The position numbers were made by a program, and so were the translations under genes. A stretch of 64,000 nucleotides of DNA, from contig NZ_ASTG01000001.1 in the NCBI RefSeq assembly GCF_000412635.1, forward strand, positions 278,904 through 342,903, read 5' to 3'. Source of the DNA: Sphingobium bisphenolivorans. GTDB lineage: Bacteria; Pseudomonadota; Alphaproteobacteria; Sphingomonadales; Sphingomonadaceae. This document shows, in pieces, positions 28,098 to 40,046 of the stretch (its first letter is position 1; every line of letters starts with the position of its first letter). The notes beneath the pieces were generated by a model. The model worked only from the letters and a program-made list of their open reading frames with translations. It was not told the DNA's origin and made no database searches.

Positions 28098-28523
28098 TTA
28101 TCGTGCTAGCCACATTCCAAAACCCACCGCGTCTTGATAGGTTTTCGGCATGAAGCCGGGGTGGGTGGCTTCATATTCTGCCCGAAGCAGATCATAAGTT
28201 CCGTCTCTACGAAGCGAGGCATCACCCACCGAATAGGCGTCATTTCGCAGCTTTTGCGCTTTGATCCGCCATTCCTCCACCTCATTGGGATCATAGCTGT
28301 CATATAGAACCGAGAAGTCTATCGGATCGCAGTGTGGCCTTGGCCCCATACGCCTGCGGTGATCATTGTAGTGGACGATTGTGAACACCGCATCTGGCAA
28401 CGGAAGAGTGAGTGCCTGCTCTAAAAGGCCAGCCTGCTCATCCTTGTAACTCTGCCTGATGCCGTCTTCCATTTCCTTCTCCGATAGAATTTGCCTGCCA
28501 GTATTCCACTGCCTGACTGACAT
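28098..28523 (-). CDS. hypothetical protein, lower-GC orphan
   Basis: An unrecognised 141-residue soluble protein when started at ATG 28523; the frame is open to 28607. Visible traits are Trp/Tyr-rich segments (MSVRQWNTGRQILSEKEM, VLYDSYDPNEVEEWR) and a C-terminal TYQDAVGFGMWLAR. There is no signal peptide, membrane helix or known motif. Its DNA is visibly poorer in G and C than its neighbours, codon choice is less biased, and it lies between rsmA and a dispersed palindrome, which suggests recent acquisition. Function cannot be assigned. Confidence 0.6.
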   Translation of the reverse strand: MSVRQWNTGRQILSEKEMEDGIRQSYKDEQAGLLEQALTLPLPDAVFTIVHYNDHRRRMGPRPHCDPIDFSVLYDSYDPNEVEEWRIKAQKLRNDAYSVGDASLRRDGTYDLLRAEYEATHPGFMPKTYQDAVGFGMWLAR

Positions 28524-28601
28524 AAGCGGAATGTCGGCTTCGAAACAGCCCGACTTCGCGTTTGGATGGCAATTTTTGGTCGATTGCCGCCCTTCCCCTT
28601 T

Positions 28602-28690
28602 CGTCACCCCGGACCTGATCCGGGGCCCCGCTTTCCTTCAAGACCGCGCCTTGTCCAGGATAGTGAGACTCCGGGTCAAGCCGAGGGTGA
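28602..28690. repeat. extragenic palindrome, family B, full copy
   Basis: Left arm at 28602-28627 begins CGTCACCCCGGACCTGATCC; an imperfect complementary arm ends near 28690 (TCAAGCCGAGGGTGATG). The same element recurs at 63823-63905 and in shorter form at 52696-52725. It fills most of the gap between the orphan gene and the TPR gene. Bases 28691-28809 show nothing else I can identify. Confidence 0.75.
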
Positions 28691-28809
28691 TGCTTGCCCC
28701 GTGTATGTTTTTAGCCGTTTTCAGTTAATAAGCTCGCCAGTACCGTTCCAGCTGAGCCCCTCGACAGACCCAAGACCGACCTGTCGAAGCGCGCGCGCAA
28801 CGACCTATT

Positions 28810-29328
28810 TCAAGGCCGTTCAGTCGCCGGCACAGTGGGCGCCGGCACCGGGTCCTTCGCGCTCATGACAGTGGCAGGTGGCCCCTTGGCAATGGCGGCA
28901 GCCAACTGCCCCACACCCACACAGCTCGTCTTGCACAGGCTCTGCGCCTGAGCCAGATTCTCCTTGGCCTTGGCGACGGCGCCCTTCTCGACCATCGCCT
29001 GCCCCTGTCCTACCAGCGCGGCCACATCATTGGGTTCGAGCAGCAGCGCTTCGCGATAGAGACGGATCGCCTTCCCCTGAAGCCCCTGTGCCCGTGCGAC
29101 CTGCGCCAGTTCGATATAGGCGCCGCGATTGCGAGGATCGACGGCAAGCGCGCTTTCCAGCGCATCCGTCGCGGCCTGATAATTGCCCGCCTTGCGTGCA
29201 GCCTCACCCGCCTTCTGCCATTCGACCGACAGCGGCGCTATCTGCGCATCCGGCCGCTGGGTCAGTCCCACGCTGGACACGGTGGTCAGCAGGACGGCCA
29301 GGGCGATCGAAGCAGGGGTAAAACGCAT
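28810..29328 (-). CDS. secreted TPR-repeat protein
   Basis: About 172 residues: a signal peptide ([20 protein letters not shown]), then TPR repeats ([60 protein letters not shown]), and a Pro/Ala-rich tail. The ATG at 29328 has TGGAG six bases upstream; the frame is open further. TPR proteins of this size scaffold periplasmic complexes; no partner is evident. It reads in the same direction as the RsmB-type gene, about 80 bp downstream of it. Confidence 0.82.
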   Translation of the reverse strand: MRFTPASIALAVLLTTVSSVGLTQRPDAQIAPLSVEWQKAGEAARKAGNYQAATDALESALAVDPRNRGAYIELAQVARAQGLQGKAIRLYREALLLEPNDVAALVGQGQAMVEKGAVAKAKENLAQAQSLCKTSCVGVGQLAAAIAKGPPATVMSAKDPVPAPTVPATERP

Positions 29329-29408
29329 GCACAACTCCAGCCATGTTTCAGGCGCTGATTCAGGCGGGCAAGTCTCGCGATTTTGCGGAGGCTTGTCCAT
29401 GCCCTCTT

Positions 29409-30584
29409 TCACGCGGGGCGCCGCAGCCGCGCGAAATAGAAGCCGTCGGTGCCATCATGAGCAGGGGTCAGCAGCCGTCCCTGCCCATGAACCCGGCCGC
29501 TTTCCTGCTGGATGGGCTCGGCCTGCCAGCCATCATGCCGTTCCAGAAACGCCTGCATCTGATCGCGGCCCTCCTTGTCGGTCAGCGCGCAGGTAGCATA
29601 AACCAGGAGGCCGCGCGGCGCCACCAACGGCGCTGCGAAATCCAATATCCTCGCCTGTTCCGCGACCAGCCGGTCGAGCCGCGCCGGGGTCAGCCGCCAG
29701 CGCGCCTCGGGATTGCGGCGCCAGGTGCCCGTCCCCGAACAAGGGGCATCGACCAGCACCACGTCGGCGCGATCGTGCAGGCTCTGCAGCGCGCGCGCCT
29801 CATGCCCCTGATCCAGCAGCAGCGTTTCGATGAAAGTCGCCCCTGCTCTTTCAGCGCGTGGAGCAAGCCGGCCGAGCCGGGAGCGGATGGTGTCGGCGGC
29901 GATCAGCCTCCCCTCACCCCCCATCGCCGCAGCCAGCGCCAGCGTCTTGCCGCCCGCGCCCGCGCAAAGGTCGATGACGGTCATGCCGGGCTGCACGGCG
30001 CAAGCTGTGGAGATGAACTGGCTGCCCGCATCCTGAACCTCGGCAAGCCCCTGCTTCCAGGCCTCGCTCTGCTCCACCGGAAATCCCTCGGCCAAGCGCA
30101 GAGCGTCGGGCAGCCCGAAGATCGGCACCGCCTCGGGGAAAAGCGGCGCCACCTGCACAGGGTCGGCCTTCAGGCGGTTGACCCGCAAATCGACCGGCGC
30201 CCGGCCCAGCAGCGCCTCGCGCTCAACCGGCACCGCCAGCAACGGCTCCAGCCACGCGGGGACAGCGCCGGCAGCAGCACCGCGCTCATCCTGCGCGATC
30301 GGTGCAGGTCCGTGCGCCGAACCGTCGAACAGCGCGCCAAGGTCCGGCCGCTCGCGGGCAAGACCCACCATGGCCTCGCGGCCATCAGCAGGCCGCTCCG
30401 CCACGCGCCGGATCGCGTCATAAACATGGTCGCGCACCGCGCGCCGGTCGCGGGATCCGGCATAGCGGCGCTCCTTGAAATAGCGGGCGATCAGCGTGTC
30501 CGCCGCCGGGCCGCCATCGCGCGCGGATGCGATGATGGCGTCCAGCAGCTCGATCGCGGCCTGGACCCGCGCGGCCGGCGTCAT
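29409..30584 (-). CDS. RsmB-family rRNA (cytosine-C5) methyltransferase
   Basis: A 391-residue NOL1/NOP2/Sun enzyme. An N-terminal NusB-like helical region (about 1-130) precedes the SAM-binding core: motif [15 protein letters not shown], motif [17 protein letters not shown] with one catalytic Cys, and motif VI YATCAL with the second catalytic Cys. The substrate is expected to be C967 of 16S rRNA or a related base; assignment to RsmB rather than a paralogue is by domain layout. It lies 12 bp after guaB on the same strand. Confidence 0.9.
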   Translation of the reverse strand: MTPAARVQAAIELLDAIIASARDGGPAADTLIARYFKERRYAGSRDRRAVRDHVYDAIRRVAERPADGREAMVGLARERPDLGALFDGSAHGPAPIAQDERGAAAGAVPAWLEPLLAVPVEREALLGRAPVDLRVNRLKADPVQVAPLFPEAVPIFGLPDALRLAEGFPVEQSEAWKQGLAEVQDAGSQFISTACAVQPGMTVIDLCAGAGGKTLALAAAMGGEGRLIAADTIRSRLGRLAPRAERAGATFIETLLLDQGHEARALQSLHDRADVVLVDAPCSGTGTWRRNPEARWRLTPARLDRLVAEQARILDFAAPLVAPRGLLVYATCALTDKEGRDQMQAFLERHDGWQAEPIQQESGRVHGQGRLLTPAHDGTDGFYFARLRRPA

Positions 30585-30596
30585 GCCGCGCCGTCC

Positions 30597-32123
<1,527 letters not shown>

Positions 32124-32181
32124 TTAACCAGCGAAACGACCAGTCCTTGCAGCGGATTTTGTTGCCCCCTTTGCTACGCAC

Positions 32182-32207
32182 AAAAAAGGGGAGCGATAAC
32201 GCTCCCC
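32182..32207 (-). terminator. intrinsic terminator of ftsH
   Basis: On the minus strand a perfect GGGGAGCG-TTAT-CGCTCCCC hairpin is followed by six T residues (A-run at 32182-32187). It lies 26 bp after the ftsH stop and is textbook rho-independent form. Confidence 0.93.
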
Positions 32208-32232
32208 CTCGGAAGGCTGTACGGAAGACCGA

Positions 32233-34182
<1,950 letters not shown>

Positions 34183-34204
34183 TCACCACTCTCTTTCACC
34201 GGGC

Positions 34205-34232
34205 AAGATAGGATGCCCCAGCAAAATCGCAA
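34205..34232 (-). promoter_or_regulatory. putative promoter of ftsH
   Basis: On the minus strand: -35 TTGCGA (34232-34227), 16-bp spacer, -10 TATCTT (34210-34205), predicting a transcript start near 34198. A GGGACCG/CGGTCCC hairpin at 34235-34264 lies directly upstream and may separate it from the preceding gene. Confidence 0.45.
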
Positions 34233-34271
34233 GCGGGACCGACGGCGTGCTTGGGCCCGGTCCCGGACAGG

Positions 34272-34463
34272 TCAGCCGCCGATGAACTGCGACAGGGCGA
34301 TATAGCCCAGGATCACGGCGACACCGGCCGACACGCCGCACAGCAGGTAGCCAGTATAGAAGAGCAGCGGCGGATGAGGGCGTGCCAGCTTGTGGTTCCG
34401 CCGTGCCGCTGAAAGAATGACACTAGCTAGCAGGCCATAGGTCAGTGCCGCAAATTCCACCAT
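34272..34463 (-). CDS. small two-helix membrane protein
   Basis: A 63-residue protein not recognised by name. Two hydrophobic segments (VEFAALTYGLLASVILSA and LLFYTGYLLCGVSAGVAVIL) flank a short basic loop (RRNHKLARPHPP), giving an N-out/C-out or hairpin topology. It sits between tilS and ftsH on their strand with its own ATG at 34463. Length, two helices and position next to a membrane protease suggest a small inner-membrane adaptor or regulator, but there is no direct evidence. It could be a spurious frame, though the hydrophobic pattern argues against that. Confidence 0.6.
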   Translation of the reverse strand: MVEFAALTYGLLASVILSAARRNHKLARPHPPLLFYTGYLLCGVSAGVAVILGYIALSQFIGG

Positions 34464-34597
34464 GAATCACCAAATTCCCACGCTCGAACTCGCGGCCCAT
34501 TAACCACATGAGGCGTTAATGAAAGATCGCCGGAGTCGGATTTATCGACGGAACGTGAGACTCCCAAGCCGGGTCGTGGAACTTTTCCGTAACGATA

Positions 34598-35542
34598 TCA
34601 CTGCCATCTTCGTCGGGGCGCAAGGAGGACCGTCCACTCCGCGCCTCCTTTGAGCAGGCAATGCCCTACGCTCACCTTCTCCCCCCGCTGAGCCGCCGCG
34701 ATGGCGCGATCAAGTGCCTCGCCGCGCGGCGGAATTCCCTGCGGGTCCGCACGTTTAAAGAGACGGAGCAGCAATCGCCGCAGCAGTTCGCGCGGAAAGT
34801 CGGTCCGGTCCAGGAGCCAGGCCGCTCCCTCGGCCCGCACATGCCGCGTCTCGAACATATCGACCGTCCAGTCCAGCGCCTCTTCTGCCTCGCCTAATGC
34901 GGCGGCACTGCGTCCGGCGGCTTCCACCACGATCCACTCCGCGTCTGCCAATGCGCGGCGTAGCACGGCGCGATCGAACCGGGGATCGTGATTGGAGGGA
35001 TCATCGGCATAGGGCAGCGAGCGATCGGCAGCATAGGCGATCAGCGCAGGCTTGCGCATGCCGAGCAGCGGCCGGAGCACATGGCCCTGCCGCGCCCGCA
35101 CGCCCGCGAGCCCGTTGACGCCCGCGCCGCGATTGAGCCGCATCAGCAGCGTCTCCAGCTGGTCGTCGGCATGATGCGCCGTGAGCAGCCAGTCGATCCG
35201 ACGCTCCGCCCGCCACGCCTCCAACAGATGATAACGTTGCCTCCTCGCCCATTGCTGAAGATTCCCGCGCACCGGGTCATCGGGGTGCAGCGTGACATGC
35301 GGGACGCTTCTTTCCCGACACCAGTCCGCGACCATGGCGGCTTCCGCAGCGGAGCCCTCTCGCAAGCCATGATCGACGGTCGCCGCTTCAACGCGATCCG
35401 GGAAGGCGCGCAACGCCAGGTCGAGCAGCGCCATGCTGTCGGGACCGCCCGACACGGCGACACCGAAGCGGGCATGGCTGGCATCGCCGATTAGTACCGC
35501 GATCGATGCGCCAAGCTCCACCAGCAGATCGGCCGCGGCCAT
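34598..35542 (-). CDS. tilS: tRNA(Ile)-lysidine synthetase
   Basis: TilS modifies C34 of tRNA-Ile(CAU) to lysidine so that it reads AUA. The 314-residue product has the PP-loop VAVSGGPDSMALLDLAL near residue 28, the TAHHADDQLETLLMRL helix, and the RPLLGMRKPALIAYA segment. It lacks the extra C-terminal domain of E. coli TilS, as is common in alphaproteobacteria. It starts 6 bp after cpoB ends and lies upstream of ftsH, the standard order. Confidence 0.94.
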   Translation of the reverse strand: MAAADLLVELGASIAVLIGDASHARFGVAVSGGPDSMALLDLALRAFPDRVEAATVDHGLREGSAAEAAMVADWCRERSVPHVTLHPDDPVRGNLQQWARRQRYHLLEAWRAERRIDWLLTAHHADDQLETLLMRLNRGAGVNGLAGVRARQGHVLRPLLGMRKPALIAYAADRSLPYADDPSNHDPRFDRAVLRRALADAEWIVVEAAGRSAAALGEAEEALDWTVDMFETRHVRAEGAAWLLDRTDFPRELLRRLLLRLFKRADPQGIPPRGEALDRAIAAAQRGEKVSVGHCLLKGGAEWTVLLAPRRRWQ

Positions 35543-35548
35543 ATCAAG

Positions 35549-36463
35549 TCAGGCGCTGCATTTGGCCTTGGCGCGGCCCGCATTCACCAGCCCGCGCAGG
35601 CTGCCGGACAGGTTGGCGCCGTAAACCTGCTCGAGTTCCGCATATACCTTGCAGGCGTCCGCCGGCTTCTTGAGCTGGATAAGCGCTTCGCCGAGCCAGG
35701 CCAGGCTGTCGGCTGCGCGGTCGCCGCGCGGACGCTTCTGATAATTTTCGTAGAAAGCCACGGATGCCAGCGCCGGCTTGCCATCGTCCAGATAGGCGCG
35801 GCCGAGCAGGTTCTGCGCGCGGCTCGCGACCGGGGCGGTACCGAATTTGTCGACGGTCGCCTTCAACTGCGCCTGCGCTTCGGGATAAAATTTGGCGTCC
35901 CACAGGCGAAAGCCATAGCTATAGGCATCCTCCGCCTCATTGCCGGTCGCCGGCCGCTCGACCCCGGCCACGGCCAGCTTGCGTGCCTCGCTGGCACCCC
36001 CGTTGGTGCCGGCGGGCCGGGTCGCGCCTGGGCCGGGTTCCGTCGGAGCGGTCGGTTTTACAGCAGGCGGCGCAATCACCGGCCCGGCGGCGCGGCTCTC
36101 CGCCTCGGCCTTATACTTGTTGAAGGCTTCTTCCAGCTGCTTGAGCTTGAAGCTGTTTTCCTCGACCTGACCGGTGATGGACGCCAGCTGCGATTCCAGT
36201 GCCCCCACGCGCGCGGTCAGATCAGCGACCGGCGTGGAGGCGGGCGTGCCGGGTGTCACCGCCGGGGTAGCCGGCCGCGTGATTTCCGCCTCCAGCGGCG
36301 TGCCGGCCGGAAACACCTTGCGCTGCACGGCGCGCATTTCCTTTTCCAGCCGGTCGACACGGATGTCGACGCTGACCTTCTCTGCCGCCGCTGCGGGCGC
36401 AAGCGCAAGCAGGGCTGGCGCTCCAAGCGCCAGGGCGGTTGTCGCGAAAAAAGCGTTACGCAT
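35549..36463 (-). CDS. cpoB: Tol-Pal system coordinator CpoB (YbgF)
   Basis: A periplasmic protein that couples Tol-Pal constriction to cell-wall synthesis. 304 residues: signal peptide (FFATTALALGAPALLALA), a coiled-coil (VDRLEKEMRAVQRKVF, VGALESQLASITGQVEENSF), a Pro/Gly/Ala linker, and a C-terminal TPR domain (AEDAYSYGFRLWDAKFYPEA, PVASRAQNLLGRAYLDDGKP) typical of YbgF. The tol-pal genes themselves are not in the window. It reads into tilS after 6 bp. Confidence 0.91.
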   Translation of the reverse strand: MRNAFFATTALALGAPALLALAPAAAAEKVSVDIRVDRLEKEMRAVQRKVFPAGTPLEAEITRPATPAVTPGTPASTPVADLTARVGALESQLASITGQVEENSFKLKQLEEAFNKYKAEAESRAAGPVIAPPAVKPTAPTEPGPGATRPAGTNGGASEARKLAVAGVERPATGNEAEDAYSYGFRLWDAKFYPEAQAQLKATVDKFGTAPVASRAQNLLGRAYLDDGKPALASVAFYENYQKRPRGDRAADSLAWLGEALIQLKKPADACKVYAELEQVYGANLSGSLRGLVNAGRAKAKCSA

Positions 36464-36551
36464 GATGGTCCCCGACTAAATCTCTGGCCCTATCCATAAG
36501 GCGATATTTGGCGTGGTAAAGCGCGACGTTAACCAGTCGCGGCCCCGCGCC

Positions 36552-37445
36552 TCAGTTGCCACCCACGGGCGCCGGCGTGGGAACCGCCGGGGGCGGTGCA
36601 GGTGTCGCCACGCCGGGATTGCCGGCCGGCGCGGCTGCTGCCCCCGCAGGAGCCGCCGGCGCGGCTCGGGCAAGCAGCGCCTCGGCATTGACCGGCACGT
36701 CCGAGATGGTGCGGTCCGGCGGTCCGAGCGGCGCAACCGCCTTGCCGCCCACGGTGACCGTCAGAGCCTGCGGCCGGCCGGTCAGAATCATGGGATTGCG
36801 GGCATTGGGCGGCAGCGTGAAGCTCTCGCCCTTCTTCATCAGCCCGTCCTTCAGCCGGTCCCCGGCCTCGTCATAGATGCGCAGCCAGACATCGTCATTG
36901 GCGGTGAAGACGACCGTCTGAACCACGGGCGCGGGCCGCCGCGCGCCGGCGGCGGGGCGTGTAGCTGCGACAGGAGCGGCCTGCTGCTGCTGCGCGATTT
37001 CCTCACCGGTCGGAGGAGTCAGCAATTGCGTACGCCAGACGGCGAACGCCGCGATCAGGATCACGACGATGGCTGCGGCCGTCCAAGCCAGCGCGCGAGA
37101 TGGCACGCGCGCCGGATCGGCAGGCTCGAACGCTTCGTAGCGGTTGGCGCCGATTTCCGAATTATGCACGGCGTTGCGGACGTCGGCGGCGATCGCAACC
37201 TCATCGACGTCGATGGCGCGGGCATAGGCGCGCGCGAAGCCGACCGCATAGGGGATGCCAGGTAAGGCAGCATAATCGTCACGCTCGATCGCCTCCAGCT
37301 GGCGCTGAGCGATGCGGGTTCGGGTCGCCACATCCTGTATAGACAGTCCCTGCGCCTCCCGCGCGGCGCGCAGGCGCGCGCCGGGGGTGCCCTGCTGCCG
37401 TTCCGACGTGCTGACGCCGGGTTCCAGTTCGGGTTCGTCTGCCAT
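36552..37445 (-). CDS. RodZ-like helix-turn-helix membrane protein
   Basis: A roughly 297-residue bitopic protein with a RodZ layout: a cytoplasmic Cro/CI-type HTH (ARLRAAREAQGLSIQDVATR, RIAQRQLEAIERDDYAAL), one transmembrane helix near 117-138 (ALAWTAAAIVVILIAAFAVW), and a C-terminal beta-rich domain followed by a Pro/Ala tail. RodZ links MreB to elongasome sites. ATG 37445 has GGAG upstream; the frame is open to 37481. The family call is good. The name RodZ itself is inferred because the C-terminal domain is divergent. Confidence 0.85.
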   Translation of the reverse strand: MADEPELEPGVSTSERQQGTPGARLRAAREAQGLSIQDVATRTRIAQRQLEAIERDDYAALPGIPYAVGFARAYARAIDVDEVAIAADVRNAVHNSEIGANRYEAFEPADPARVPSRALAWTAAAIVVILIAAFAVWRTQLLTPPTGEEIAQQQQAAPVAATRPAAGARRPAPVVQTVVFTANDDVWLRIYDEAGDRLKDGLMKKGESFTLPPNARNPMILTGRPQALTVTVGGKAVAPLGPPDRTISDVPVNAEALLARAAPAAPAGAAAAPAGNPGVATPAPPPAVPTPAPVGGN

Positions 37446-37545
37446 GCTGCTCCGCGATCTTAGAAGCCGGCCTTGTCTCATTCCGGGACGTGGATTGTCA
37501 ACGCCGCGTCAGCCCTAACGGCCCGGAAACGACGCCTCAATCCCC

Positions 37546-39822
37546 TTAATTCAATTCGATACCGCGCTCGGCCGCCCAAGTGCTGAGCGCAGAACGAATA
37601 TCCGTGACGCCGCTGTCCAGCCATGCGCGCATCGTCGCACGCAGTTCGGCCGCATCGGTGGAGCGGATCATCGCCTTGACCGGCCCTACCGAGGCCGGCG
37701 TGATCGACAGGCGCCGCACGCCGAGGCCGACCAGGGCCATCGCCTCCATCGTTCGTCCCCCCATCTCGCCGCAAACCCCGACCGGCACTTCATAAGCCTC
37801 ACAGCCGCGGATCACCCGATCCAGGAAGCGCAATATGGCGATGCTGAGCCAGTCATAGCGCTCCGCCAGCCGGGGATGAGCGCGGTCCGCTGCAAACAGG
37901 AATTGCGTCAGGTCATTGGTGCCGATCGACAGGAAGTCGACCCGGGGCAGCAGCAGGTCGAGCACTTCGGCGAGCGCCGGCACCTCCAGCATCGCGCCGT
38001 AGCGGATGGCGACCGGCAGCTTCTTCTTCTGCGCCACCAGCCATTCGCGCTGATGCTCGACCAGCGCACGGGCCTGCTCATATTCCCACGGCTCCGAAAC
38101 CATCGGGAACATGACATGCAGCACCTTCCCCGCCGCAGCCTCCAGCAGCGCACGGGCCTGCGCCTTCATCAGCCCGTCGCGGTCCAGTGCAAGACGCAAG
38201 GCCCGCCAGCCCATCGCCGGATTGTCCTCCAGCTCCTCATCCTCGTCGCGCTGCATATAGGGAAGCGCCTTGTCGCCGCCGATATCGACCGTGCGGAAGA
38301 TGACGGGCCGGTCGCCGGCCGCGTCCAATATGTCGCGGTAAAGACGCTGCTGCTTCTCCCGCTGCGGCAGGGTTGCGGAGACGAGAAACTGGAATTCGGT
38401 GCGGAACAGGCCGATGCCGTCGGCGCCCACCAGGTCGAGCGCCTGCGCGTCCTCGCGAAGGCCTGCGTTCACCATCAGCTCGATCCGCTGCCCATCGGTG
38501 GTGACGGAGGGCAGATCGCGCATCGCGGCGAACTCCGCCCGGCGCTTCTGCGTGACATGCAGCTTGTTCTCGAACGCCTCGTCCATGTCAGGCGTCGGCC
38601 GGATGATCAGCGAATTGTCGGCGACGTCCATCAGGATCAGGTCGCCCTCATTCACCTGATGGCGGATGTCGCGCACGCGCCCCATGACCGGCACGCCCAT
38701 GGCCCGGGCGACGATCGTAACATGCGCGGTCAGCGATCCTTCCTCCAGGATCACGCCCTTCAGGCGGCGGCGATCATATTCCAGCAGTTCCGCCGGCCCC
38801 AGATTGCGCGCGATCAATATCGCGTCCTGCCGCAGGCCAAGCTGCGCCGCGGTGCCCAGCTGCCCCGACACGATGCGCAGCAGGCGGTTCGCCATATCCT
38901 CCAGATCGTGCATGCGATCCTGGAGCAGCGGGTCGTCGATCTGGCGCATGCGCATGCGGGTGCGCTGCTGCACGCGCTCGATCGCGGCCTCGGCGGTGAG
39001 GCCGCTGTCGATCGCCTCGTTGATCCGCCGGATCCAGCCCTCGTCATAGGCGAACATCTTGTAGGTTTCGAGCACCTCCTGATGCTCGCCCTCGGTGCCG
39101 AACTCGGCCGCGCCGGTCATGCGGTCGATCTGTTCGCGCATCTTGGTGAAGGCGGATATGACACGCTGCCGCTCCGCCTCCGTGTCTTCCGCCACGGTAT
39201 GCTCGATATGGACGCGCGGCTGGTGCAGCACGACATGGCCGCGCGCCATGCCCATAACCAGCTGAAGGCCGTGCAGCACGGAGGGGCCCGTGTCCTGCAC
39301 CCGCGAGTCCAGCGGGCCGTCATCGGCCAGCTCGGCATGGGCGATCAGCTCGGCCAGCACCATCGCCACGGTCTGCAGCGCTTCGATTTCGACCTCTTCA
39401 TAGCGACGGGGCTCCACATGCTGCACGCACAGGACGCCGATCGCCCGTTCCCGCCGTACGATCGGCACGCCGGCAAAGCTGTGGAATAGCTCCTCGCCGG
39501 TTTCGGGCCGATAGCTATAGTCCGGATGCGCCGCCGCCTCGTCGAGGTTCAGCGTCTCGACATTGGTGGCGATCATGCCGACCAGCCCCTCGCCCATCGC
39601 CATGCGGGTGACGTGGACAGCCTCCTGCTTCAGGCCGCGCGTGGCGAAGAGTTCGAGCACGCCCTCCCGCACCAGATAGATGGAACACACTTCGCTCGAC
39701 AGGGATTCGCCGATAATCTCGACCACCTTGTTGAGCTTCGCCTGCGCGCTGGTGCGCGCGGCCATGACCTCCTGCAGGCTGATGAGGATCTGGCGGGCGG
39801 CGGCGGCGGGCGTGCTGGGCAT
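37546..39822 (-). CDS. ptsP: PTS enzyme I, nitrogen-type (EI-Ntr)
   Basis: A 758-residue phosphoenolpyruvate--protein phosphotransferase with an N-terminal GAF domain (about 1-165; SEVCSIYLVREGVLELFATR), the EI N-domain, the phospho-His segment GSLTAHVTIVARAMG, and the PEP-binding C-terminal barrel (VGADGIGLFRTEFQFL, IGTNDLTQFLFAADR, GVCGEMGG). It starts a non-sugar phosphorelay PEP to EI to HPr to EIIA. HPr and an EIIA(Man)-type protein are encoded 20 kb away in this window. It is divergent from the Tat-signal aminotransferase, and the intergenic stretch carries a paired palindrome. Confidence 0.96.
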   Translation of the reverse strand: MPSTPAAAARQILISLQEVMAARTSAQAKLNKVVEIIGESLSSEVCSIYLVREGVLELFATRGLKQEAVHVTRMAMGEGLVGMIATNVETLNLDEAAAHPDYSYRPETGEELFHSFAGVPIVRRERAIGVLCVQHVEPRRYEEVEIEALQTVAMVLAELIAHAELADDGPLDSRVQDTGPSVLHGLQLVMGMARGHVVLHQPRVHIEHTVAEDTEAERQRVISAFTKMREQIDRMTGAAEFGTEGEHQEVLETYKMFAYDEGWIRRINEAIDSGLTAEAAIERVQQRTRMRMRQIDDPLLQDRMHDLEDMANRLLRIVSGQLGTAAQLGLRQDAILIARNLGPAELLEYDRRRLKGVILEEGSLTAHVTIVARAMGVPVMGRVRDIRHQVNEGDLILMDVADNSLIIRPTPDMDEAFENKLHVTQKRRAEFAAMRDLPSVTTDGQRIELMVNAGLREDAQALDLVGADGIGLFRTEFQFLVSATLPQREKQQRLYRDILDAAGDRPVIFRTVDIGGDKALPYMQRDEDEELEDNPAMGWRALRLALDRDGLMKAQARALLEAAAGKVLHVMFPMVSEPWEYEQARALVEHQREWLVAQKKKLPVAIRYGAMLEVPALAEVLDLLLPRVDFLSIGTNDLTQFLFAADRAHPRLAERYDWLSIAILRFLDRVIRGCEAYEVPVGVCGEMGGRTMEAMALVGLGVRRLSITPASVGPVKAMIRSTDAAELRATMRAWLDSGVTDIRSALSTWAAERGIELN

Positions 39823-39841
39823 GTCCCAAGCGCTAACAGAT

Positions 39842-39938
39842 CGGGCGCCCGCTTTCCAAGGCGTATTCGCGCGCGAGCGCGCTTTCTTGCCGACCGAACC
39901 GCGCCCATCGTATCATGATCTAACAAAGCGGGCGCCCG
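39842..39938. promoter_or_regulatory. paired palindrome between ptsP and the aminotransferase
   Basis: CGGGCGCCCGCTTT at 39842-39855 and its exact complement at 39925-39938, spaced 69 bp. Each arm contains the 10-bp self-palindrome CGGGCGCCCG. This fits two binding sites for a dimeric regulator or a large cruciform. A further CCGA-ATTTTT / AAAAA-TCGG dyad follows at about 39938-39961. No regulator is known to me for this site. Confidence 0.5.
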
Positions 39939-40046
39939 CCGAATTTTTTACCAAAAATCGGGCCGACACATTGCGGAAACAGGCGGCCCCTTCGTCTCGA
40001 ACCTTGGAACACTCGCAGTAGGTGAAGCAACAAGGGGAATGACGAC

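Noticed and set aside
34495..34520. TTAA...TTAA pair upstream of the small membrane gene, considered as a CtrA box
   Set aside because: The two TTAA are separated by 12 bases, not seven.
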